DNA of 64,000 nt, taken from assembly GCA_003024785.1 (NCBI GenBank), contig PUQB01000434.1:150827-214826 (forward strand), given 5' to 3'. A program made the translations under genes and the position numbers. Positions 12,902-24,700 of the stretch are shown here, one piece after another. The stretch is from Selaginella tamariscina. Its lineage: Eukaryota > Streptophyta > Lycopodiopsida > Selaginellales > Selaginellaceae. Position 1 is the stretch's first letter. Each line of letters begins with the position of its first letter. Below the pieces are notes generated by a model, which saw only the letters and a list, made by a program, of their open reading frames with translations, was not told the DNA's origin and made no database searches.

Positions 12902-13462
12902 TGGTCGTCGGGGACTCCGCATCAGATGTGGTGCTTCTCAGGAAGCTGCAGTGGTTGTCAAACGCTGTTGAGAGCGTCCAACTCCGGGGGTCCAGACCGC
13001 CAAGCCGGGCCTTACCTCAGGATAGTGGAAGGTATTGGATGGCCTCTACCCGGACACTGCGAGGGCCCATGTACAGGTAGGGGAAGTTCTACTGCAGTGA
13101 CTTGGCAAAGAGTGTTGCTAAGCCCAGGAGTAGGGCAAGCGGGAACACCACTTGTTAAGGTGAATAGAAGGAATATGGATATATATATATTGATTGTCCG
13201 AGTACAAACTGTCTTCGACAGAGAGCAAGATATAAGACGCAGACTTGACTCCCAAAAGACCCACTACCTGCCTTCCTGCTTATATAGTGGGTTACCTAAT
13301 GCTAGACCCTAGGTACAGGTGGCGCCTTCCTACTGGTCTACCGCCATGTGATAGAGTCCTGCCTGTCATATTTATGCGCCTCCCTCACACGTGCTGTCCT
13401 ACGTACCCTGGGTAGTTGGTCCGGACGATCGAATCTACGCCTGGTTACGCCGCTGCCTGACA

Positions 13463-13587
13463 TCGGTCGCTATCAGTTCATACCTAAAGTACCTCCCTTA
13501 TTCGGCACTTCGTCCCGTCGCTCGTCCGCACGCTAGTTGGCGTCCCCGCTGACTAGCCGTGTGACGGTGTCAGACCACCATCAACCA
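13463..13587 (-). mobile_element. Internal stub D of the A/C family
   Basis: About 125 bp directly right of LTR 12902-13462. It matches the 3' internal end of element C (6561-6690) and of stub B. It therefore belongs to a further family member that shares the 12902-13462 LTR. Homology stops near 13587, where unrelated, less GC-rich element E sequence begins. Fossil. Confidence 0.7.
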
Positions 13588-14062
13588 TCCTCCCATGCCA
13601 TGCCGTTTACCTATTGAGCAAGAACAAATAGAAATTTACCTTGTGGTTTAGAGAAGTCTCCTTTGTGCTCCTCTCCACGCTCCATCTCCTAAAGCTTCAT
13701 AAACGTTTACTTGTCCTTGCTACCATTGAAACTTTTGCCCTTGGGCTCGCTTCTCCTTGGACAATTTGCCTCTCAGTGTCCAACATCTCCGCACAAGTGA
13801 CCTTATCCTCTCCTTCCCATCGGTCACTCATCTCGAACCTTGCTCCGATACCAATTGTTAGGCACCACTACATACAAGCTAGAGACCCTCACAAAACCAT
13901 CTGACCTCCCCTGAGCTGTCTCTAGTCTCCATACGTTGCTCTCCAAAAGGCTTCCAATCTTAGTGTGCCCTTAATTCTCTCTTAGATCTAGGTATAGCTC
14001 CTTAGGAATATTCTAGCTTATACCTTTCTGGGGAATATTCTTTGATTCTATGGGTCATAACA
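13588..14062 (-). mobile_element. 5' end of element E: gag start, Met-type primer site, short LTR
   Basis: The minus strand contains TGGTATCGGAGCAAGG at about 13853-13838, a close match to the initiator-methionine tRNA primer site of plant LTR elements. Next to it lies a 207-bp LTR at 13856-14062 with TGTTAgg...TAACA ends. Downstream on the minus strand (13840-13600) begins an acidic gag-like reading frame. Orientation agrees with the integrase piece at 4674-5122, so both may be ends of one element split by the A/C-family array. Fossil. Confidence 0.7.
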
Positions 14063-15510
14063 AGTGTGTTCAAGGAAATGTTGGTGGTAAGACTCGAGTA
14101 TTAAATTGTCTTCATGTCCTATCTTTTTTGGTAGAGAATTCATAGACGAGGCTATGAGCTAACTAGAGATAGAAATGAACTTGCTTACTGCATGAGTGAT
14201 TACCGAGCATGTTATGATAGTTATATTGATAGCCTTGAAGGATAAAGCATCAAGGTGGGACACGCATCTAAAATTAGTGTCAATTAGCTCACCATGAGAT
14301 GATTGTAACTTGGAAGGAGTTCTTTAAGTTGTTTATGCTCCTAAATTTTGATGTCTCTTATGTGAGACATGAACTGTGACACTTAGAGCAAGAAAGGATA
14401 ATCTTGTATGACTACATAGAAGTTAAGTAAGTTATTATGCCATGTACCTGACATGTTTGCCAACCAACAGAAGGATTATTTTATAAATGGGCTATAAAGT
14501 GCTAACTTACATATACATCATAACTCAATAATTCATTTCAAGAGCTTTGAGGAACTGTTCAAGTCTGTTTGGTTGTTAAATGAGGAAAACAAGGTGTTTA
14601 CAAAGAATGAGTGACGTGGTAAGAAGCATGGTAGGAGCACCTCTTTTAAGTACTCATGAGCACGATGAGTATCAAGGTAACAACAATCGTGTTAAACCGA
14701 AGTCCAAGCTAGTGGCTTCTAGTTCTTATTGGATTGACAAATGACCTAAGAAGATTGTTAAAGTATTTGATAACGAACGTTTCCACCTACAAATTGTTGG
14801 ACACTGTGTCCTTGGCAAATGAGTGATAAAATGACAAGTGTCAGCAAGTAAAGGTACTTAGGGAGAAACCATGTGAGCTATTAATACCATTGCCTATTCC
14901 AAACATGCAGTGAGGCAATAACTCTATAGACTTTATCACTCATTTGCCAAAGACACAAAGTCCATCATTTCATTATCAAACACTTTAACAATCTTTTTAG
15001 GCTATTTGTCAGTGGATAATAATTAGAGGCCACTAGCTTAGACTTCGACCTACCATGATTGTTGTTACCTTGATACTCATAGTGTTCATAAGGACTTGGA
15101 GAGGTGCTCCTCCCATGCTTCTTGCCATGTCACTTGTTCTCCTTAAACACCTCTTCCTCATTCAATAACCAAACATACTTGAACAGCTCCTTCAAACTCT
15201 TGGATTGAATTACTAAATTAAGATGTCTACGCAAGTTAGCACCATTTATAAAATAAACCTTCTCTTGGTTGGCAAACACGTCGTATACATGGCACAATAA
15301 TTGACTTAATTTCTCAATGTAGTCATTAAAGATCATCTTTCCTTGCTTTAAGTGTTGTAGTTCTCATCTTACATAATAGACATTGAACTAAGGAGCATAA
15401 ACGGCTTAGAGAACTCTTGATGAGCTAATTGGCATTGATTTTGAACGTGTGTCCACCACCTCACAACTTTATCCTTCAAGGCCACCGACAACTATTATAG
15501 CATGTTAAAT
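14063..15510. repeat. Inverted duplication of a gag region
   Basis: Plus-strand gag text runs from about 14130 to 14740 and the same text returns on the minus strand from about 15500 to 15000, with a centre near 14830-14930. Shared landmarks include the segment at 14380-14480 and its inverse at 15240-15370 (LLCHV..FANQ..YFING in translation). The arms are similar but clearly diverged. Length and content suggest two partial Ty3-like gag copies head to head, or a foldback rearrangement. Fossil. Confidence 0.7.
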
Positions 15511-15599
15511 AGTCACTCATTGTGTAATAAGCAAGTTTGTTACTATCCCCAACTAATTCATAATTTCATTTGTAGATTCTTTACCGGAAAAAAGTAAAA

Positions 15600-16080
15600 C
15601 ACGAAAACAATCTAATACTTGGTTCTTATCACCAACAAGTCCTTGAACAAATTGATCTTTAATAGTATCCAACCACTCACTAATTACCTCCAAGGAGCCA
15701 TTTACATATTCTTGAAATTTCTCCGTATTTTTTGCTATGGTGTATAACTCAAGCATGATCTCGGCTCTTACCACCAACAAATCCTTGAACAAAACTGATC
15801 TTCAATAGTATTAGACCACTTACCAATTACTTCCAAAGAGCCATGTACATACTCCTGAAATTTCTCCATATATTTCACTAAGCACAATTTCTTGATTTGT
15901 TCACTTTTAGATGGTATTATCCTCTCATTCCCACCGATTACTTATCTCAAACTTGGCCCGATACTTATTTAACATGTATAACACTAGATACTCTCCCAGA
16001 ACCACCCGACCACCCTCAGGTTGCCTCTAGTCCGTGCATGTTGCTCTCTCCACACCTGATCTATTCCTAACTTTATTCTT
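15600..16080 (-). repeat. Tandem gag-start duplication and second short-LTR fragment
   Basis: A segment of about 110 bp at 15620-15730 recurs at 15765-15875, 145 bp downstream. Both code on the minus strand a stretch resembling FVQGLVGDKN..., part of a gag N-terminus. Further right, 15930-16070 repeats the primer-site/LTR junction seen at 13830-13990 (the ctcaaacttggcccgata and gttgctctctcca landmarks). It is thus a second, more decayed member of the element E family. Confidence 0.6.
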
Positions 16081-16089
16081 ACTTATAAA

Positions 16090-16815
16090 TATATTAACTA
16101 TACTTATATAAAGGCCATAACAACATTAGAGCTGCTTATAATCTTTACATTCCAACAATATTTGTCGACTTTCATTAAAATCAGAGAAAAAATCAATATA
16201 ATATGTATGTACATGTGTATTTGTACGGTGGAAATACCTCTATAGACCCCTTAAACTAGTTTATGATACAACAAAAATATATAACAACTTTACATTCTTC
16301 ATTTTGAAAATTATTTTAGAATAATGAAACTGTAGTTTAATAAAAATTAAAAAAAATATCCAGGAAGTTACGAATCAACAACTAGAATATGTGATTATGC
16401 AAATATTTTATATAAAACTAAAAACTTTAGTTTAAAAACACTGCAATCTGCATATCAGATGTATATGTAGATTTTATTTAATTTAAATATACATACTAAA
16501 TGTACGAGCATTGTTAAACTGAGAAAAAATAAATATTGGGTATTGGATCCTAATATTGTGAGTGATAATACGATTATTTCTCTGAATATTAAGTTGTACG
16601 AATCTCAGTGTGAGTATGAGTGACAATGTATATAAATAATATGCCTTGAATATGCTACTCAAGGCATATTATTTAATTTAAAGTCTCTTTCATTTTAATA
16701 TGTACAAAATCATTAAATAAAGCTATATTATAATTATAGTGTATTGTTTTACATTAAATAGCATATAGATTCACTATTGACTTTTATAATCGACCGAATC
16801 AAATTTGTTTATCAA
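16090..16815. other. AT-rich spacer
   Basis: About 725 bp of AT-rich DNA between the retroelement cluster and the next coding fragment. I see no conserved coding text, RNA gene or clear repeat. Confidence 0.6.
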
Positions 16816-17345
16816 TCATTCACTAATAGAGCAGTTAATCATCCAACCTGAACCTTCCTTCTTTAAGCCCACACTGGCCAGTTCCTTATCTAGATACTCA
16901 ACATCCTCGTCACTCACTTTAAACACTTCATCCTCAACTATCTCAAAGTCTTGTCGCTTACCCCCAATACTGTGTCACGGTTGGTTAAGTAGACGCACAC
17001 CAGCTCGTCCCCATCCAACCCAAACTCCTCAGCCGTGAGATTTCTTGTCTTGGTTGCAGCACATTCGTATGGCTTCCATGTAAAAGCCTTCGACACTAAT
17101 TCCTCCATATCTAGCCCAGTATCATCAAGAAATTGCTCCTCAGGATCCTTCTGCTCACCACGGTGCGTCCAACCGTTGCGTATGCAAACTGACTCGCTTT
17201 TCACATCTGAATTTTTCTGTGGCTTCTTCTTCACTGGCCCGTATTTTGATTCATATACGCCCTTCAAAGCGGACAGGAATCTTTGCGTGCAAATACACGT
17301 CCATAGCGCACAGATGCGTGCACCCAAATTCCCATCTTCCACCTT
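16815..17345 (-). pseudogene. Unidentified coding fragment
   Basis: GC-richer island in AT-rich DNA. The minus strand is open for 134 codons from 17342 (GTG, no ATG) to 16938, with ordinary protein-like composition: a basic part (YGPVKKKPQK), an acidic centre and DGDELVCVYLTNRDTVLG. At the GGGGG run near 16973 the frame shifts by one. The next frame continues convincingly for 50 more codons (QDFEIVEDEVFKVSDEDVEY) to a stop near 16825. There is no start codon and no promoter context. I do not recognise the family. It may be an exon of a host gene, a captured gene piece, or a pseudogene, and the shift may be a consensus error. Confidence 0.45.
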
Positions 17346-17379
17346 ACTCCTTATTAATTCAAAACTTAATATAGCCTAA

Positions 17380-20300
17380 GTATAAATTAGCTTAACTAAT
17401 AATACTCAAAAACTCAATTGGTTTAAAGGTTCTTAAAGGTTAAATACTTTGATTGTACTTTAACAATGTTAGCCACACAGTATATATAAAACACTTGATG
17501 TTCTTCGTTTTGGAAATTATTTTAAAATAATTAAAATATAGTTAATCAAAAATAAAAGGAATCTGAAATAATAGATAAATACTTTAGTTTAAGAACATGT
17601 TATATACAAGCACAATTAGTATAGGGGCATGATAATGTTATCACTCCATATAGACGAATTATTAACAGATGATTTATTTATTCATTTCCTATTTATGATA
17701 AATCAAATATATAAGTATGATTTATATTGCATAGACTTAAGTGTATTAATATATATAATATTCTTATAGAGATTAAAGTGTAAGTTTGATGTTTATATAC
17801 ATATACACAAACATTTTAGCACTTAAGTAATACTATATTAAGCTTAATTTATTTTTTTAAAATGTCAAATGTATAATGTTTTTGCTTAAGTTATTTGAGA
17901 CTTAGAGACACCTTACATTTTAAAAAAAAATTATTTTTTTAATATAATCATTCATACACTTAGAAACAATCTTTATGTTGAGTTTAATTGTTTATTAAAT
18001 ATATTACACATGATTACTTATGAAAAATGTTGTTTGCTCCGATTCATTTCATGTTATTCTTGATGCAAGTATATAATATATACACATACATGCATAAAAA
18101 TAGCCATACACTGTCACACATATAGTGAGAGTTACAAATTACATGTTTCATGTGTAATACATATGTACACTTAGTGAATATATAAATATAAACTTTTTAA
18201 GATGAACAACTGTAAACACACTTAATATAGGTTAGTATAGATTAGCTTAACTAAATATATTTTTTTGTAATTATACAAAAATTAAAATATTCTAAACAAG
18301 ATTTATATATATATATTTTTGAATGATAACTAAGTTATTATTTTAACACAGTGAAGAATCTTAATTAAATTTATATATAAAATGTGTTAATAATTATTCT
18401 AACACTAACTGTGAGTCATAGGTTTAAGGTATAATTCAGTAATTTTAACATTTTATAATGTTTGAAAATGATTACCTTGTTTTTTTTTTTAAGGGGATTA
18501 AATTTTGGCTTTCTATTAAACAATAAAAGAAGAAAGAAAAAGAAGATAAAAACCTTGCTACTAGGGTTGTTTTAATTAATGTAAACATATAAATATAATT
18601 CTTGTTGTATTAATACTTTGTATATGTATTAATATAATTAAATTTTATAATTGTCTTCAATATATTTTAACATTCATTTTATTCCTATTCCACATAAATT
18701 AATAACTAAAATTAAATCTAGGGTAAATAAATAACATTTTTAATAATTAAAGTTTATTTTTCTTTATTTAAATAGGGCCTTTATTTTAAATTCTAATTCA
18801 TATTGACTTTAAATTCTTTAGATTTTCTTGTCTATATTGTAGTGCATTTTATTTTGTTTTTTCATCTTTTCATGTTTTAATATAGCTTTTCTTTCACTCA
18901 CATGTTTTAAATAGAAAATTATGTCTTGAAGGAAACATGTGTTTACAATTGGTTTTTTCTTTATGAAATTTAATGTTTAAGAAATATATTTAAACATATT
19001 GTTAAAATTATTTTTATTCATAATTATTAAATTTTATAAAATTTAATATTAAAATATAAGAAAAATAAATGAAGTTAATATGAACATGTTTTATGAATAT
19101 TTTAGAATGGGAATAAGCAAAACTAATATTAAATATTGTCCAAACTAATATTAAAAATAAACATGCCATGATTTGTCGTTAAAAGAAAATATATTAAAGT
19201 TAGAAACATAGGATTCTTGATATAAATATTTCTGATTTAAAAATGCATGTTTATTGATACCTCATGCTATAATAATTCTTGCATTTGCTAACACCTGCAT
19301 ACGTATGTTTAATAAAACTCACTTGTATATAATAAATAATCTTTTTTAATCAATCTTCAATTTATAAGTACACGTACGTTTTTTAAATAAATATTATGCC
19401 TTTAGGGCCTCACAAACTGAATGAAGAAATAATGAATACATAAATAAAAGAACAAAATGGAGATTAGATTATTAATTTAATTTTATAAAAATTAAATTCA
19501 TTAAATCCTGATGTTATTTATTTAATGAATATAGATTTAAAATTTATTATATTTTATATGTATATATAAATATTATATGTTAATCTAATATTCATAAACA
19601 TAATAGACAACTAATAGGGGTGTAAGTGATGTGATATATTTATATATACATATTTATTTACATCCTTTTATATATATATATATATGACAATTTACAAGCC
19701 ATTTAAGCATTGTATATTTATTATTGTTTATAACGCTTAAAAAGTTTGAGATTATATCATAACGAAAGTGCATGTGTTCATTAATATATTTTGTGCACAT
19801 GTTCTATGTGTATTGTGCATCTTAAATGCACATTTGTATAGCATATTTTTGATGATTTTATATTATTTAGATTTTTGCTTTAATTGCTTGTGAATCATAG
19901 AGATTTTTATACATTTTGATTCAAATTTGTTAAAGTATCTTATAAATCTTTTATTTAATGGTTATGCATCGATGCAAACTTTACCATTTGATTTTAAAGA
20001 TAATAAAATATGTTGGACTTGTAAATATTTATAGTTAAATGTTAAAATATCACATACAAAATTTATAATTCGAGATGAATTATAACAATAAGAATACTTG
20101 TTAACCTTTTTTTTTTCTAAAAAACTTAAATATCCGTCAGTTAAAAGATATATAAAAGTAATTATTAAATAATAAATATCCTAAATTTTATAATTATTAA
20201 ATTAAAAAATATATTACAAAAGAGGTCAATATTTTTTTTTTACCACTATATTATTAATAAGTTACAAATCTATTAATAGGCTAACTATTATTAATAGTCT

Positions 20301-22440
20301 ATTTATTGTATTCATTTGTCCCTTACTGTGAATGATGTTAAGAATATTAGCATAAAGATTATAAACAAGTTTAAGTGTGGACCTTCAGCAATGCAAGACT
20401 CAAATAATATTAGTCATGCATTATGTTATGTAAAATAGAAATTACATTTACAGTATAATGATGATTTTTCATTGCACGTCATTCATTAATATCATTCAAG
20501 TAAATGAACATATTCATGTTTAAAAGTAGAAACCTTCATATAATTTTTAATGCATTTTTGGTAAAGTTTTATACATAGAAATCTCTTTTATTAAAACATT
20601 ACTTGTTGGTAATAATTTTATTATAACTTCATTAGTTTTGAATATTATTTTCAATAACTTACTGAATCTTTATAAATAGCTCAACCTTCTTTAGTGAAAA
20701 AATCAATTTTAAACTGATTAACAAACCTTATTAACTTTCTCATCCATTTTTGTTTTCATTCATCGAGCCTTTAAATTGACTCATGCAAATTTTAAACCAA
20801 CCAAGAAACATGTTTTTATATGCTTTTGGATGACTTCTTTAGTATTTTATTAAATAAAAGAATGGAGACTTTTGTTTTCACAATTGAATCCTTTAAAAAT
20901 TAATTTTTTGCAAGTTACAAATAATCCAGATATGTTACTCATGTTAATCAAATCATAAATATTGAATGACCTTAATTCAAAGCTATAGCCCAAAATATAA
21001 GTTATAAAATTGGTTATCATAAGAATATAAAGCATTATATATGGCACTTTAGTGAGGATCAACTTGAAATATGTTCCAATGGTTTTCCATTTACATAATT
21101 AATTAATTTAAGTAAAATATAATTGAAATATCTTTCATATTTGAAAATAAACCACAAACCCTTATTATTTTACTTATAAATCCAGTTTGTTATTGAAAGT
21201 ACATTTTTATACAAAAAAAATTTAAGAATATGAGTCGTTATTTTATATATATATATATATATTCTTATACATTAATATTACTATTCATATATTCAAGCTT
21301 AACAATATATTCATTTTTAAGTATGAATTTCACACCATTAATGACTCATGTGTCGTAACGACTTCAATATTATTTGCTATGAATTTTTAATATAAATATT
21401 TATATGAATAATTTTAAAGGTCACTTATGACAATTATAATTTTTGACTAATCACTTTGTTCCAAATTTATCATGCACAAAAATACTAGTGTATTTGACCA
21501 ATGTAATCTACAATCTAAACCTTAAAGTTAATACTTATTTTATATAATGTATCATATCTTAATAAAAATTATTACTTTGATTTTCTTTATGTTGTCCTAT
21601 AAACATTTTAAAATTTAATTTATATCATATATATATATAAATTACCAATACATTATTTAATTAATAGAAATATAAAATTCTTTAAGAATATACAATATTC
21701 ATGACCATGTAGAAAAGATTTTTATACAGTGATTCAAACTCAGCTTAGGGGCTTTTATATATATTTGATATTATTATAAATTTGTACGATAAAATAAATG
21801 GTATTAATTTATCTTAAACACTATTTAATGCAATTTATTCTATGTTTTCAACTTGGTATGCACAATAAACAAGCTGGTTGGAATCTCACAATTAAATTAT
21901 TAATATATTTTGATATGATTATTATTTCATAAGCTGAATTAATGGACATACTAACATACTTGTACATATACATGTATACGAGTGTATTAAAAATTTAAAT
22001 GGTGGAGCATTTATCCCAACTTCAACATATAATTTAAATAAACAGGCATGTTAAATAAATTTAAATTTTTCAATCTAAGGTATATTTTTCAAAATACATT
22101 ATTTAAACACTAATATAGATTATATATAATTTTAAATTTGTCAAAAGAATTTAATAGTAAAATGAAATTGGGATATACACTGCAAAATCACCTTAAATAT
22201 AAGATCTAATTTGTTTACTACTAAAATGTCTTAAATCAAATTTAAAGCATATATTTCATCACTTCATAACCTTAAAATAAGATATATTTATGAAAAATCT
22301 TAAAGATTGAAATAAAATCTGAAACCCTCCGATTAAATATATCATTAAAATATATAAATATTATTAGAATATTTAAGTATTTTTATTTCTTAAAAATTCT
22401 TAAATATAATCTGAGAATGAAATAAAATTGAAGCCATACG
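17380..22440. other. AT-rich region without visible genes
   Basis: About 5 kb of very AT-rich DNA with short TA runs (for example 19668-19685 and 21246-21262) and no open frame with recognisable protein text on either strand. No tRNA, LTR or terminal inverted repeat pair stood out by eye. It could be decayed mobile DNA, but nothing in it supports a specific call. Confidence 0.6.
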
Positions 22441-22553
22441 ATGCTCGTCGTCACCCAAATGTTTAGGGTTAAATTAAAATGTAATCCATTTATTAAGATT
22501 TATCTTTATATAATGGATATAAACAAAATTATATAATCTTTATAAAGATTTAC

Positions 22554-22993
22554 TTATAACCTAATTAAGATTAAAGCATGCTTAATTACGTTCTTCTTGC
22601 TCTTGTTGGGAGCAGGAATCCTAACAGGAACATTCTCCTTGTCGCTCACACTCCTATCGATCCTCCTGCCGTATGCAAATTCGTCCAGTCGCTGCCCCTG
22701 CCGTTTATATCTTCCCCGGACTCCAGGAAAGCCGGGCACGGCCTGAATGCCTTGATTGGCCACCACCCAAATCCCGGAACAGCCGCAATTCCCCCCTGAA
22801 TTCTCCCCATCCCGTTACATCCCCACATTACGTCTTCTCTCCCGCATGTTCTGCATCCCCTTGTATTCTCTTCTTCATGGGATTCTGGGGATATCTCGGG
22901 TTCTTGCTGGGATTCTGAAGCGAATATTCTCCCACATCTTCTTCTAGGCAATGAGATTTGGGAACATGGAAGAGGCAGAGCCACCATAGCCAT
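22554..22993 (-). CDS. Small plastid-type protein, function unknown
   Basis: Minus-strand gene starting ATG at 22993. The N-terminus (MAMVALPLPCSQISLPRRRC) is Ser/Arg-rich and poor in acid residues, like a chloroplast transit peptide. An acidic linker follows, then CRTCGREDVMWGCNGMGRI and the hydrophobic GGIAAVPGFGWWPIKAF. Near 22770-22780 the sensible text moves to another frame (RYKRQGQRLDEFAYGR) at a GGGG run. Both halves resemble a conserved, uncharacterised plastid protein of green plants that I know only as a motif pattern (Cys pair, GGIAAVPGFGWWPIKA, RQGQ-DE-A-G). The final exon end is uncertain; a GTAATT donor near 22588 is possible. A telo-box lies just upstream. Either a one-base consensus error or a recent pseudogene. 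Confidence 0.55.
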
Positions 22994-23005
22994 ATCCCCT
23001 TGTTT

Positions 23006-23014
23006 AAACCCTAA
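23006..23014 (-). promoter_or_regulatory. Telo-box (AAACCCTAA)
   Basis: AAACCCTAA 13 bases upstream of the 22993 start codon. Telo-boxes are common in promoters and 5' leaders of plant genes for translation and organelle biogenesis, which fits a plastid protein. Position is directly seen; function is inferred. Confidence 0.4.
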
Positions 23015-23787
23015 TTAAGGCGGCAAAATTGGCTGACGTGGTTGCTTACGTAAATATTTAAACGTGGCATTGCCACCACTTATAATAAATTACAATTAAA
23101 AATCCGTATAAACTCCGGATTTAATTAAATTTCATTAGTAATTTAATAAAATTTTCACTAATACTTTTAATTAATAATTAAAACTCAGATCCGAAGGTTA
23201 GTAAATTCATTTTCATAAAGGTCATGCTATTAAAAATATAATATAAGTTTTGCATACCAAAAGAAATCAATGTATATATGCAAGCCAAGGTGTGTGGTGC
23301 GTGTGTGTGTGGCTCCAAGAGTACTATATAAACTAAGCTTATATATCTACATCATTAATCTTAAGTAGCTCGCCACACACACACACATATCGTAATAAAC
23401 AACTGTAAATAATACCCGTTGATATGTAGAATGTACAAAATATATAATCCAAGACAAAATTGTGAGAGGTGTTATATATACACACTAAAGGTAAATACTT
23501 TTGTCGTACCCGTTGTAGTCTCTCAAATCCCGAACTCACTCTTCCCGAATAAATAAAGCCTTCCTGTATAAATAAATAATGTACATCAGTCGAGTGTATG
23601 TGTTGTACACGCTGTGTGTGTGTGTATGCGTGTGATCTAAACTAATATAAGCTTATATATTTTTCCGAAGCTGTTCCTGATGCAAGTTTTTATGATAAAG
23701 GTATGTAGATACACACGCACTTATAGACATTACAAGTAATAAGATTAACACTTTGAGATTTCCTACCGGGACAGAAGATGAAGTGTC

Positions 23788-24665
23788 TTAGCATTTCAGG
23801 TCCAAGCAGCTGGCCAATCTCTGGTGATGGGCTGGACTACGAATATTCGAAGCAAGATATGGAATCTCCCCATAGCTGTTTCTCACTCTCCTGTTGAACA
23901 AGTCATCTGGCCTCGTCGCATCTCTGCTGCCGTTCGATTTGGTTTCTACAAAAGGATGGAATCCAAACTGTGCTGCAGTAGAAGATGGTCGAGGTGGAGT
24001 ATACCTGTAATCAACATGCCATTTTAATATCTATATATAATACATAGACATGTGTATATGAGTCTATAATCCACATACACAAAAAGATGCACTCCTACAC
24101 ACACAAAACAACCATATTATGTATATGTCAGTTACTTTTTGGATTAGTATGCAAAATTGTTTAACGAACATACAATAATTAAAAAGAAAACATACCTTGG
24201 TGAGCTCTGATAACCGTCTGGCATACCAAGTCCGCGAGCCTGAAATTGAGTAAGAGTAAAAGCACGCTCTACCGTGTGTGTGGTGTTAAATAGAGTATAA
24301 GAATGCAAATAACCTGTACTACATATACAGCGCTTTTTCCCTCTCAGTGCGTACATGCGTATGTGAAGCATACCTGATAAGGTGAAAGATGCTCCGTATT
24401 GCATTCTTGGGAATCCAGCACAAAAGGGTGCTCCATGAGTTCACTGGCAGTTGGCCTGTCCACAGGATTCCGTTGTAAGCAAAGCCTCAAAAATTGTTGA
24501 CCTTCTTCAGATAGACACGGGGGATCGGAGGTGTCTCCTTGCTGTTCCCAATCTTAAACAGCACAGCTACCTGGAAACATTTTTAGTCTCATTAGCTGCC
24601 TATTAGCTCTGTGTGTGTGCGCGCGTAAGCGTGCGTCGCGCCTGCGTGCATGCATGCGTGCGTGC

Positions 24666-24700
<35 letters not shown>

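Larger units (their letters stand above)
5984..13462 (-). mobile_element. Fossil LTR retrotransposon C, both LTRs present
   Basis: Minus-strand element with a 3' LTR at 5984-6560 (577 bp), internal region 6561-12901 and 5' LTR at 12902-13462 (561 bp). Reading along the minus strand: leader and gag (about 12800-10300, with a short Cys/His cluster near 10700), retropepsin-like region (about 9910-9609), spacer, unidentified ORF region (about 8657-7895), coiled-coil-like region (about 7580-6850), LTR. No reverse transcriptase, RNase H or integrase is visible in 6.3 kb. By eye the two LTRs differ at roughly one base in eight, mostly transitions, so the copy is old and the two LTRs may not be an original pair. 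Many breaks throughout. No target-site duplication: the right LTR is followed by internal sequence. Confidence 0.85.

Noticed and set aside
17380-22440. Search for a CRISPR array, rRNA, tRNA or organelle insertion in the AT-rich region
   Set aside because: No spaced direct repeats, no conserved rRNA or tRNA text, and no organelle gene sequence seen.
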